Below, in pieces: positions 11,098 through 23,800 of a stretch of 64,000 nt of DNA. The stretch is from positions 1,172,397-1,236,396 of the forward strand of contig OX336339.1 of the NCBI GenBank assembly GCA_946902875.1, written 5' to 3'. The stretch's first letter is position 1. Each line of letters begins with the position of its first letter. A program made the translations under genes and the position numbers. Below the pieces are notes generated by a model. It was given only the letters and a program-made list of their open reading frames with translations. It made no database searches and was not told the DNA's origin. This DNA is from Nematopogon swammerdamellus. Its lineage: Eukaryota > Arthropoda > Insecta > Lepidoptera > Adelidae.

Positions 11098-11430
11098 CTA
11101 CTAAGCCTACGCCGTCTGTCTGTCTGTCTGAGGGCTGTATCTCTTGAATCTTGTAAGGTGGCCCGTTGAAATTTTCACAAAATATGTGTTATTTATTATG
11201 GCCGATATAACAAAAAATCATAAAAATAAGGAAAAGTAAAAAAATTCACGGGGTTCCCATACAAGAAACTAAAAAGGTATGCGCGCCATCTACCGAAAAG
11301 AGTATGAAGGATTTCAACTAATCATGAATTTGAACTAATATGAAGCATTTCATAAAACACGCCATAGATGGTGTGAGTGGCGCTGACCATGACCTCGGTG
11401 CGCGAGTTCGACTCGCACTCGGCCGCTTTT
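11098..11430 (+). repeat. CTGT-rich dispersed repeat (GTGCGAGTCG family)
   Basis: It runs from a CTGTCTGTCTG tract to an end with CGACTCGCACTCGGCCG. Similar blocks are at 19467-19815, 24690-25060, 30865-30960, 31640-31805, 40975-41385 and 62820-63005. The style is common in moth and butterfly genomes (general knowledge). The class is not established here. Confidence 0.6.
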
Positions 11431-11673
11431 TTATTGTATAATTTAGAGAGAGCACTGTAATCTTGTAAATCATCGTAGGTTAAGTCAAATTATGATTTTT
11501 TCGTTCGTGGAAACACATTTGTGGCTCTTCCTAAAGTATTAACTCTTCAGTGTATTAATTTCTTTGTAAATATGGCTGTTTGTTTCCGAAATAAATAATT
11601 TTTTTTTTTTATATATTAAGGGTTATGTATGGTGTGAAGTATTGACAAAACGTTTAAAACATGTAAAATATGT

Positions 11674-11679
11674 TTTATT
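11674..11679 (-). terminator. Poly(A) signal AATAAA of the aldehyde dehydrogenase gene
   Basis: AATAAA on the minus strand, about 96 nt after the stop codon at 11775-11777, giving a short 3' UTR. Confidence 0.7.
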
Positions 11680-11774
11680 AAAATAAAATATAGGTACTCG
11701 TATATACTAAAATATAAAATGGCAGACTTTTTTGGTAATGTCAGTGAAAATATGCAGAAGTATGGCAGGTGAGT

Positions 11775-11850
11775 TTAGAAGACTGGTTTCTTGGGAAGCG
11801 CGATGGTGACAGTTTTGTTCTCCAGGTATTGCTGGATACCTTCCTCTCCC
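11775..11850 (-). CDS. Aldh: ALDH exon 11 (C-terminus)
   Basis: 76 bp encoding [20 protein letters not shown] and ending KPVF-stop. It completes the oligomerisation strand typical of the family. Confidence 0.95.
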
Positions 11851-14800
11851 CTGCAACAACATACAATAAAACTCGTTAGAGATAGTTCTGGCTAGGGTAG
11901 GGTAGGGTAGAGATAGTTCTAACTAGGGTAGGGTAGGGTAGAGATAGTTCTAGCTAGGGTATGGTAGGGTAGAGATAGTTCTAGCTAAGGTAGGGTAGGG
12001 TAGAGATAGTTCTAGCTAGGGTAGGGTAGGGTAGAGATAGTTCTAACTAGGGTAGGGTAGGGTAGAGATAGTTCTAGCTAGGGTATGGTAGGGTAGAGAT
12101 AGTTCTAGCTAGGGTAGGGTAGAGATAGTTCTAGCTAGGGTAGGGTAGGGTAGAGATAGTTCTAGGTAGGGTAGAGATAGTTCTACCTAGGGTAGGGTAG
12201 GGTAGAGATAGTTTTAGCTAGTTCTAGCTGGGGTATGAAATAGGTTTCTCGGCGTTTACGAGAAATTAAATGACGGTACAGTTGAGAAGGTTTTTTTTTG
12301 TGTCCTTAGTTTTAATAGTTTAAATAGAAACATTGATTTTGTAAATCAAAATGAAATAATATTTTTAACACTTAAAACAAATAGAAAAAAATACGTTCAA
12401 CATCAATAATCTGCAAAATTATTATTTTAAAATATTAATCTTCACTTTGATATTATTTTAACATTGACATTAACATTATTTATATTTTCTAGAATTATAT
12501 TTTTTATTATACATAATTTATGTATAGGATTAATAATTTATTAAATTTCAATTTATAAGTTGTTTAATTGTAGGATTATATATTAATACCTATCCATTTG
12601 ATTCTATTTTATTTTAAACTTTTTTAGGTGTAATATAAATGTTATTTATTTATGACTCAAGAATTATTTCTAGTGAACTTTAAAGTATCAATTAAACGAA
12701 TCAATTCTATTCTATGATATAAATTTCAATAATCATCAATTTAGTGAATAAGTGAAAAGTCAGACTCACATTTCCCTGCCGATGCCGGAGTCCTTGAAGC
12801 CGCCGAAGGGTGTCTGCGTGGTCACGTGCTCGTATGTGTTCACCCTGCCACCCCGTACACAGTACATTTATTAGAATAAACAATATCTTTGGAGATTACA
12901 TCGCATGGGAATTGGGAACATAGTACATTTTTTTATGTAATCCGGTATGGGTGACTGAGTCGGAGGGGCCAAAGCGCATGCCCCGACCAGCCAATATCAC
13001 CTCCGAGAAGGTAGGTGCCACACCGGAGACTTCCCTGGATTGCTGGCTATACTGGACTAGAGGAGAACACAGCCGGGGCTGCGATGCAGCCATCTTACAT
13101 CCAGTGCGGTGGTATCAACCCAGTCGGCTACAATTTTAGTCTACCACCTAGTAAGGGGCAAGGGAAGGGACCTACAGTTTTACACCGGTCCCGAACAGCA
13201 GGTGTAGGTATGCACGTAATTTTTTCGTCAGAAAAAACTCATTGGTACACGCCGACCGGACTCGAACCGCGGACCTCTCGCATGAGAAGCCGATGCCCAA
13301 ACCACTCGGCCACCCGCCGCTCGAATATTACAGGGTGGTAGGCTTAAATTGTAGCCGACTGGGTTGGCACCACCGCACTGGATGTAAGATGGCCGCATCG
13401 TAGCCTCGGCGGTGTTCTCCTCTAGTCCAGTATAGCCAGCAATCCAGGGAAGTCTCCGGTGTGGCACCTACTTTTTCGGAGGTGATATTGGCTGGTCGGA
13501 GCGTGCGCTTTGGTCCCTCCGACTCAGCCAACCATACCGGATTACATAAAAAAAAAATTGTGGAGCATAAAGAATTTTCTGTCTATCTTAACTGGCCTAT
13601 TCTTTCACTTAACGCACATGGAATATTTGCTATATAAGGTGCTTCGTTATTAATGTCAATAACTTCGGGAGGGTTAAATACGCACTCAAACAAACACTTT
13701 ACGCAAAAAAAAAACATATGTTTGAGCATTTTTTTTCCTAACAAAAAAATAAAATCAAATAAGTAGCTGTAAAAACCAATCATAGTGACCTTGTGACTTA
13801 CTTACAACAAACAGCTGTTCTGCGTTGGAACATAGTCGGTCATTGACCCCGTACAATGCAAGTTACCTACTGTTACATACACACAGGTTAATGTTTAGGT
13901 AGCAAACATGTTTTGTTAAATTTCTCGAAAAGTAATTCTAAAACATATAATTTTTTTGCGTAACGTGTTTATTTGTGTGTGTATGTAACCCTCCCGAAAC
14001 ATTTGACATGAATAACGAAGCACCTTATATAGTGTGATTATTGTTATACGATTTATGTATTCCTCAAAAATAACCTAAAATAAACAAGGGAACATGTTCA
14101 GAATATTGAGACAAACGAACCAGAAGCTGCCGACACGGACGTATTTAGCGAACGCGAGAGCCTTCGTGATGTCGTTGGTGATGACGCCTGCGCCGAGGCC
14201 GTAGTTGCTGTTGTTCGCGCGGTCCACGATCTCCTCGAAACTCTCGAACTTGTGTATGCTCTGCACCGGCCCGAATATCTGCAACAATACATTTTTAGGA
14301 TAAAAAAGTAATACTAATAACTAAAGAATTAAAAACCTACCTAACAAACATTAAAATAACTATTAAAAGGGGCGTTTTCAAATGTTCCTAAAAAACTTGC
14401 GGCATTACCCCGCTGGATGGCAAGGCTTACCCTTTGAATGAAGCAGGCCCTTGATTGCGGGACGCCAGTTACGTCCACCAGCAAGACCCAAGCCTCTTCA
14501 ATTTATCTTATCGGCTATGTAAATAGTTTGTGTTTTTCGTCCAGTTCAGTGTAGCCGGCACGATCTAAGGGAAGTACTGACATGGCACCTAGTTCACCCG
14601 GTGTTTATGGGCTGACATCACGGATGTTGTAGGTGATGTAGCCAACCGTGTCAGTTTCAATAAAAAAAAATCTTACTTTGCTTTTTCAATTTATCTTAGT
14701 TTGCTTTTAAAATTCTGTCATTGCAGCTCGTTCAGGTTGCCAATGCTCACCTCCTCCTTAGATATCTTCATGTCATCCTTGACGTCAGCGAAGACGGTGG

Positions 14801-17800
14801 GCTCGATGAAGTAACCCTTGTTGCCTATGCGGTTGCCGCCGCCGATCAGCCGCGCGCCCTCCTTCTTGCCGGCGTCGATGTAGCCCATCACCTTGTTGAA
14901 CATGTCATCGTCGACCTGGGGAGAGAGACCGCGGATTTAACTTATCGTTTTAATTTAATTCTATCAACAGAACAGGTGGGAATAGTTGCGATAAATGGAA
15001 TTTTTTTCAGACTAGTTCTGTTTTAACAACGCTAATGGGAAACCAATTCCCAGTAGTTCTGTTCACTGTAGTACTGGAAATTGGTTTCCCATTAGTTCGT
15101 GACACCTAGGAGTCAAAGGTTCAGAAATAGTGAGGTGGAAATAATCGGATTTATCTACCTTTTTTGAGTTCGCTAGGGACCATGGAGGCAGAAATCGCAG
15201 AAATAGCGGCGGGTGGCCGAGTGGTTTGGGCATCGGCTTCTCATGCGAGAGTTTCGAATCCGGTTGCAATGAGTTTTTGACGAAAAAATTTACGTGCATA
15301 CCTACACCTGCTGCTTCACCGTTCGGAACCGGTGTAAAACTGTAGGTCCCTTCCCTTGCCCCTTACTAGGCGGTAGGCTCAAATCGTAGCCGACTGGGTT
15401 GATACCACCGTACTGGATGTAAGATGGCCGCATAGCAGCCTCGGTTGTGTTCTCTTCTAGTCCAGTATAGCCAGCAATCCAGGGAAGTCTCCGATATGGC
15501 ACGCACCTTCTCGGAGGTGATATTGGCTGGTCGGAGCATGCGCTTTGGCCCCTCTCTGAGGGCCCCTCCGACTTAACCACACCGGATTACATGCAAAAAT
15601 ACGTTTCTCCAATTCTCCTCCAGTCCTCCCGGTCGAGCGGTCTGATCGCTGCGCTACCGAGGCTGACAAAGTGTGAAAGATTACCTGAGGCCCCTGGTCG
15701 ACTTCCTCGAAGGGGTTGCCAACCTTCCTGTTCTTGAGGATCTCAGCAGATTTCGCGACGAACTTGTCGTAAATGCCGGCCTGCACGTAGGTCCTCGTGG
15801 CAGCCACGCAGCACTGCCCCGCGTTCGAGAACGCGGCCGTCTGTGCGATCTCGGCTGCCTTCGTCACTATAACATACGTATGTCGCAGGGAAATGATAAA
15901 AACCCGGGAAATTATCAAATTTCAACACGGTTTTATCATTTCGCTAAACTGATCTAGTGATTTGATCAAATCCCTAAACTTGTTCAGTGAAATGACGAAA
16001 ATAATATGCTCAGTTCTTGTTTCTGTCGCGCTTAGTTCCACCGACTAAGCTGCGTTTGCGTGAAATTTTTTTTAATGCACCAAATCATTTATTTTGAATA
16101 GGAATTTATGCAAAATCGACATGCGCCGCCTCAACATTAGGTTAGGGTTAATTTACAGAAGATGCGTCGCGTAATCTTCAATAAATTAACCCTGGTTATT
16201 TTTGTTAAACCACCAAATCATTCAGCCATGCCACTTCACTTGTTTTTACATACATTTATATTCAAAATCAATGTTTTGGAGCCTTAAAAAAAATTAGTTT
16301 TGAGATTTGATCAAATCACTAGATTTGTTTAGGTAAATGATAAAATCGTGTTGCAATATTATCATCCTCCGTGATATGATCAAATCCCTTAGGGATTTGG
16401 TCATTTCCATGCGACATATACACACGTCAGCATCGGTAGCTCAGCTGTTGTGCGGTCGGTCGACTGTCGGTCGGATCATAAGCACACATGGGCGCGGTCA
16501 GTGGATGGATGGGTGACCGCTCGACCGAGATGAAGGCTGACCGCGGTTCGGATTCCACGTAAAACTGTAGGTACCTCCCTTCCCTTCTTACCTTATTGAG
16601 TGTAAGGTCGGGCGGGTTAAACCTAAGGGTCGGTTGAAACGGCTATTTAAATAGTTCGTGGTTTTCGCCCAGTTCAGTGTAGCCGGCACGACTGAAGGGA
16701 AGCACTGACATGGCATCTAGTTCACCAAGGTGTTATGGACTGACATCGCAGATGTGGTAGAATAGGTGATGTAGTAGCCAAACGTGTCAATTTCCATAAA
16801 AAAAAATATATGTATTTTTTTTCGTCACGTCATGTCACGCCAGTTTTCCCACGATTACACGAAACTAAATTTAAATTTTCGATCTATTGCACCTTCATGA
16901 TGTCGCATAATTTTTGCGAACAGATTTTTTTTACTTCGGTTGACCTTGACTGTTGCTGGTATTTATTTTGAATATAATATCGCTTCGCTTATTGGGCATA
17001 CATTTGATGTTTTTATTTAGAAATTCGACCTTGAACAGGTATCCGGTTTCTTGTTATTGGTTTAGCTCATGGGTGTCCAACCTTTTCAGCGGACGGGCCA
17101 ATTTTAGAATTAAAATTGCTTGCATGGCTGCACAATTAACTTTTTTAATGAGGAATTGCGATATAATTTTATTATGTTTTTTTTTTCACAAGATAAAACT
17201 GATTCAAAATCAAATTATTTGGCTTCGCCTTCATCGGGCTGGTCTGTGATTTTTTTTAAATCCCGTATGCCGATAAAACGAGGACGACCGTTGGAGTAAA
17301 TGGGTTCTACACTGGCGGGCGTGGACAGGCGAACGGAGTGTGGGAACACCAGGTGGGATTGGAAAAAACATTTGAGAGGCATATGTCCAGCAGTGGACGC
17401 ATACACACACACTGACTGACTGAGATTAGATGTACAAATTATGTAATGCGAGCGTACCGTCAGCGTCGTCGAAGATGACGAGTGGACTCTTGCCGCCGAG
17501 CTCGAGTGTGACACGCTTCAGCCTCTCCCCCGCCGCCGCAGCTAGGATCAGCTTCCCGACCTGCGGTCAATGCGAACTTGAGGAGAATTGATTCTGATTC
17601 TCTAAAGCCTGAATGCAGTGTCCGACGGCTGCGGATACCAGAGAGATGATTACTGAAATACTGTACAATTTTATCGTCGTAAAAGGCGACTAAGGGATAT
17701 GACTCCCTTCTTATATTACTAGGTGGTAGGGTTTAACCCGCCCGGGTTGATACCACCGCACTGAATGAAAGGTCGGTCGAAACGGCTATGTAAATAGCTT

Positions 17801-20800
17801 GTGTCTTCCGTCCAGTTCAGTGTAGCCGACACGACCGAAGGGAAGCACTGACGTGGCACCAAGTTCACACGGTATTATGGGCTGACATCACGGATGTTGT
17901 AGGTGATGTAGCCAACCGTGTCAGTATCCATAAAAAAAAATAGATCACCACTACCGCGCTAAATGAGCGTAGGTATGAAACAGATTGAAAAAAGAACCCA
18001 TATTTCGGTTCAGTTTGGTGTAGCCGGCATGACTCGGGAAGCACTGATATGGCACCGACATAGTTCCAAAAGAAGCAAGCATGGCATCTGACGCCTGGAT
18101 TTAGTAAATACATCCCTGATATGGCAAAAAATAAAGTCTTGTCTTTCTCACTTTAACGAGAAATCGGTTCAAGTCAAAATAATTTTCCACAGAATATTAC
18201 AATGTAAATATGACAAGTCTGAGCGCAGTGTACTGCCAACAGAGGCACAGAATAGAAAAGAGTACTAGAGTAAGAGTGACAGAGTAAATGTACTACTACT
18301 AGATACTACTACTACTAGATACTACTACTACTAGATGTACTACTAATGTACTAGTACTAGAGTAAGAGTGAAAGAGGCTAAATAAACAATAAACAACAAT
18401 CATTTTATGAAGTGGAATCACAGACGTAGGTAATAAGAGTACAAATATGAACTGTGTACAGTAGTCCCAACGTACAAATGTGGGTCTAAAGTCCAACCAA
18501 GCGCACTACCGACCGCGTCCCGCACCACCCCGCGTTGCCTGAGGCGATACCCCTCCCGGCCTTTCCCACCCGTGACGCGCGACCTTTGGACCCACATTTG
18601 TACGTTGTGACTTACTGTACATAAAAATTCACAAGTTTCCCATATACTGTACCTCAGTAGATCCAGTGAAAGCGATTTTGTCGACATCGACGTGACCAGT
18701 GAGGGCTGCGCCGGCCGTGGGTCCGTAGCCGGGAATCACGTTGAGCACGCCGGGAGGGAAGCCGGCTTCCTTGACGAGCGAAGCGATGTACAGCCCCGTC
18801 AGAGGGGTCTGCTCTGCGGGCTTCACCACCAGCGTGCACCCTGGATTGTGAGAAGAGGTCTTAGCTTTCAAGCCTTTAAACAACAATCTCGCTTAAAAAT
18901 ATGAGATCTTCGTTTTCAACGTCATCAATAAACTTGGAAACGTATACATAACATAACGCTGTTTAACGCGATCCCACCGTCCCATTTCAACCTCCACATC
19001 ACGCGCACAGGGCTGGGATTGCATCCATACACGCGGAACTTACCAATCGGTTCTGCAGATCTTTCCTCTACAGAACCGGTAAACTCTGGAACGCTCTCCC
19101 TGCCCATATATTTTCCCCCAAGTACAGTATCAGGTCCTTCAGGAAAGGCGTTAATAGGAACCTGTCATGCCGGCATGACATTCGAAACCTCCACATACGA
19201 CCGAATTTCCGTCCATGGGTGTCGTTAGACACCTTATGCGTGGAAAGACATTTGGGGCCATTCAGTGTTTTCAAGAGATAATTTTATTTTAAAATCTCAC
19301 CTGCAGTCAGTCCGGGAGCTATCTTCCAGGCCAACATGGGGATGGGGTAGTTCCAGGGCAGGATCTGTGCGCACACGCCCACCGGCTCCTTCAGCGTGAA
19401 GGTCAGCACCTCGCCATCTGCGGTTGTGGCATCATCTCATAAAGCTGTACGTCATAAGCTCAATAAAAAATCTGTTAAGTGCGAGTTTTACTCGCGCACG
19501 GAGGTTTCCGTATCTATCCGCTATTATCCGCCTATCTTTTGTCTTTCAACAATGCAATGTATAAAAGCCTGTGGCGCCATCTATTATTCAATAGTGTGAC
19601 TAATAGATTTTTCGGATGTTTGTTGTATGGGAGCCCCCTTAATTTTTAACATTTTCTTTTTTTTTATTATTTATTATATCCGCCATAGTAACACATATTC
19701 TGTGAAAATTTCAACGGGTTACCTATTACGGTTCAAGAGATACAGCCCTCGGACAGACGAACGGACGGCGGAGGCTTAGTAAATAGGCTTCCGTACGGGA
19801 TACGGAAAACTAAAAAGACGAGATGTGTCGTGCGTGCGTGGTTGGAACGAAGTTCATTTAGCTATATATTATGTATTAAAGTAGCTTTTGCTCGCGGCTT
19901 CGCTCGCGTGAAATTCGTATTTAAAAAGAAGAAAGTAAGTAAGCCCGCTACCGGACCTTCCCGGAATTCGGATTGTATGAGAGTCACATCTTAGCGCGTA
20001 ACCGGAACTGAATTTGTTTAGCCTATCCTGTATCGCGTATAGCTAAATAAATATCCCTGTACCTACTAAGTTTCATCGAATTCAGATGATCGGGTTAAGA
20101 GTTATGGAGGAACATACTATATATAGAAAATATTTCTAAAAATCGTCAATTTAGTTTTAGTAACCTACATAGAGTCCAAAAACGCAATATCTTATTATAA
20201 AACAAAATAACTTACTCCATGAGCATACCTTACAGATTAATTATTAGTATTGATTGATCGATAACAGGATGAATTAAATAAATTAAAAACGTTGGAGAGC
20301 AATAAAAAAAAAATGATGTCTATACCTGCAGTAATTTGCTAGACATAGCCATACGCTTGTAAACACACATACTAAAGCAAAAGTGTCGTGACGGTCGAAG
20401 TCTTACACTTTTTTCGGCCTAACTCTCATTGGCCAAGTGTCTGGAGTGTAACATGCTATAAGGAACTTTATTCCAATAATAAAAAATGTGTCTTTATTAT
20501 TACTTCTTGATATGATAGATAACACAATGACATTGCAGTCGAGTTTGCGTTAAAACAAACACAATTCAGCCGAGTCACTCTTGTTATCTCAGTGGCGACA
20601 TTACTTAACTATAAATATTTGTCAGATTTTATCGTTACCTGGCTGGGGCAACGTCGCGTTTCGCTTGCTGAATGATACGCCCAAGGCTAAATAAATCGTG
20701 TAGATAATGATTTTTAATACGATCATTTAATTATTCTAGCATACGAGTACATTCCGAGTGGTCAGCGCGTCGCCTTCTCTTGCGAGAGGTCCGAGGTTCG

Positions 20801-23800
20801 AATCCGGCCGGGGCGTGCATAATAGAGTTTTTTTGAAAAACATTACAAAATATCTGCGGCTTCACCGTTCGGAAATGGTGTAAAACTGTAGATCTCTTCC
20901 CTTGCTCTTTACTAGGTGGTAGGCTGAAATTGTAGCCGATTGGGTTGGTACCACCGTACTGGATGTAAGATAGATAGATAGAATTAAAGTATAGCCAGCA
21001 CAATACAAAGTGAAGTCTCCGGTATAGTACAAACCTTCTTGGATGTGATATGTGCTTTGGCCCCTCTTACACTCATACCGGATTACATAGAAAACACTCT
21101 GCTAACGAATAGAATAATATTATAATACAGTTCTGAGAACGACTCAAGAAAGAAAGGATAGCGGTGCTCAAACTTGGCGGGATCTTTATCGGGTGGTAGG
21201 GCACAGGTCAAAATGAACAGATCATTCTAATAGATATTTGGACGAGCTATTTATAAGAATGAATAGGCTTTAATGGCAATGAACCTTACTAAAAATAGTT
21301 ATACAGGGTGTAACAACGGCGAGTACATTAAATTTAGGAAATGATTATTGGCTTTTTTGTTACTCTTGAGTAACAAAAAAGTCAAATTACTTTTTTCTGA
21401 ATTCCCTTTAAATAAAAAGTTACAGTTTTCATACAAATTAATTGATTTATTTAGTGTAAAAGGATCTAATGTTCCACACGATCGTGGGAATGAAAGGCGC
21501 GCGGTGAGTGAGCGAAGAAGGACGAGTGCGCGGAGAGAGGAGATGTGCTGAGGCGGCGCAGTGTGAGTTTTTCGTCCCTAACCGTTCCCGCGCCTGCACC
21601 TTCCCCCCTCACGCGTCAAATTACACTAGACGAAAACATAAATTTCAAAAATTAATATCTCCAAAACTAGACACTTTAGGGAAAATCTTTATTTGCTTTT
21701 TTGTTTCGGAAAAACATGAGGATTGCGCTAGCGAAATTAATGTACTGGCCGTTACAACACCCTGTAGAAAAACACAAATTAAGGTTTTTACCAGCGGGTA
21801 TTGTGCTGCCTAGAATTTTGTCAGCTTTGCCGGCGAAGTATCGGATGACGCTCAATGCGAAACCGATTTCATCTTCGGAGTTCTTGACCGGCTTGCCGTT
21901 GTCCAGGGTCTCCAGCTGGGCCAGATACTTGATGTCTCTCTCAATGAGGTCGGCCAGCTTGAACAGCAGTCTGCCGCGCTGGGACGCGTCCATGGTGCGC
22001 CATTCCGAGTACCGGTGGAAGGCTTTCTTGGCGGCAGCGACCGCTTTGTCGACGTCGGCCTGTAATAAGTTAATAAATGCTCACTTCTATTATTGTCCTT
22101 GGCAACAATTTGTGCTTCGTTTTGCTGGTTCATGGTAGGGAAGGTCTTCCCACTCGCCGCCGGCACCCACTCGTTGTTGATGAACAACTGCGACCGAGCA
22201 CAAGTCTTACCTTGTCACCCTCGGCGACCTGCACGATGACCGACTCGTCCTGCGGGTTGATGGTAGGGAAGGTCTTCCCACTCGCCGCCGGCACCCACTC
22301 GTTGTTGATGAACAACTGAAATGAAACCCAAAATGAAGTGAACACTTTAGTCGAGACAGGGATTTTATGAAAATGGTCTTCTAACCAAAAATATAATGAA
22401 ATAATTCCGTAGTTTCACTTTTCATTTAATTAATGTACACAGATCTCTAAGTCCCAGTAGTATTGTAGTAAGGTACCTAGGTAACGACTGAAAAGAGCAT
22501 TTCTCCTTCTACATTTGATAAGAGCTGTTAAAAATAAACACAGTTCATGTTATGACGATGATAACAATTTCATTATAATCTGTGAATGTCTGAAATTGTT
22601 TTTTTTTTAATTGAAAGCGCGACATATTGCGCCGTGCCACCCATAAAGTTTAATTTCATTTCAAATACGCGAGTGAGGAATGTTAGCGTATTTAAAATAC
22701 GCGAGTGAGGAATGTTAGCGTATTTCAAATACGCGAGTGAGGAATGTTAGCGTATTTAAAATACGTGAGTGAGCAATGTTAGCGTATTTCAAATACGCGA
22801 GTGAGGAATGTTAGCGTATTTAAAATACGCGAGTGAGGAATGTTAGCGTAATTCAAATACGCGAGTGAGGAATGTTAGCGTATTTCAAATACGCGAGTGA
22901 GCAATGTTAGCGTATTTCAAATACGCGAGTGAGGAATGTTAGCGTATTTCAAATACGCGAGTGAGCAATGTTAGCGTATTTCAAATACGCGAGTGAGCAA
23001 TGTTAGCGTATTTCAAATACGCGAGTGAGCAATGTTATCGTATTTCAAATACGCGAGTGAGCAATGTTAGCGTATTTCAAATACGCGAGTGAGCAATGTT
23101 AGCGTATTTCAAATACGCGAGTGAGCAATGTTAGCGTATTTCAAATACGCGAGTGAGGAATGTTAGCGTATTTCAAATACGCGAGTGAGCAATGTTAGCG
23201 TATTTCAAATACGCGAGTGAGCAATGTTAGTGTATTTCAAATACGCGAGTGAGCAATGTTAGCGTATTTCAAATACGCGAGTGAGCAATGTTAGCGTATT
23301 TCAAATACGCGAGTGAGGAATGTTAGCGTATTTCAAATACGCGAGTGAGCAATGTTAGCGTATTTCAAATACGCGAGTGAGCAATGTTAGCGTATTTCAA
23401 ATACGCGAGTGAGCAATGTTATCGTATTTCAAATACGCGAGTGAGGAATGTTAGCATATTCAATAGCACGAGAGAAAACAATTGCACGTGACTGCACGCA
23501 CACTTGCTTGCAGACAGGTTTTTTTTTTATGGAAACTGACACGTTTGGCTACATCACCTACAACATCCGTGATGTCAGCCCATAACACCGAGTGAACTAG
23601 GTGCCATGTCAGTGCTTCGCTTCATTTCATGTCGGCTATACTGGCCGAAAAACACGAACTATTCACATAGAGGTTTCGACCGACGTTTCATTCAGTGCGG
23701 TGGTAGCAACCCGGGCGGGATAAACCCTACCTAGTAAGGTAAGAAGGGAAGGGAGCTACAGTTTTACGTGGAATCCGAACCGCGGCGCGGTCAGCCTTCA

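Noticed and set aside
11880..12236. Interstitial telomere repeat
   Set aside because: The insect repeat is TTAGG; here TAGGG pentamers alternate with a longer unrelated block.
15207..15280. Possible functional tRNA Ser/Leu gene
   Set aside because: It is the head of a SINE: followed by the SINE body, repeated many times, with mutated arms.
21701..22138. 145-aa plus-strand frame
   Set aside because: Antisense of ALDH exon 3.
22656..23460. CRISPR-like array (regular 32-bp repeats)
   Set aside because: The repeats are directly tandem without unique spacers, in a eukaryotic intron. It is a satellite.
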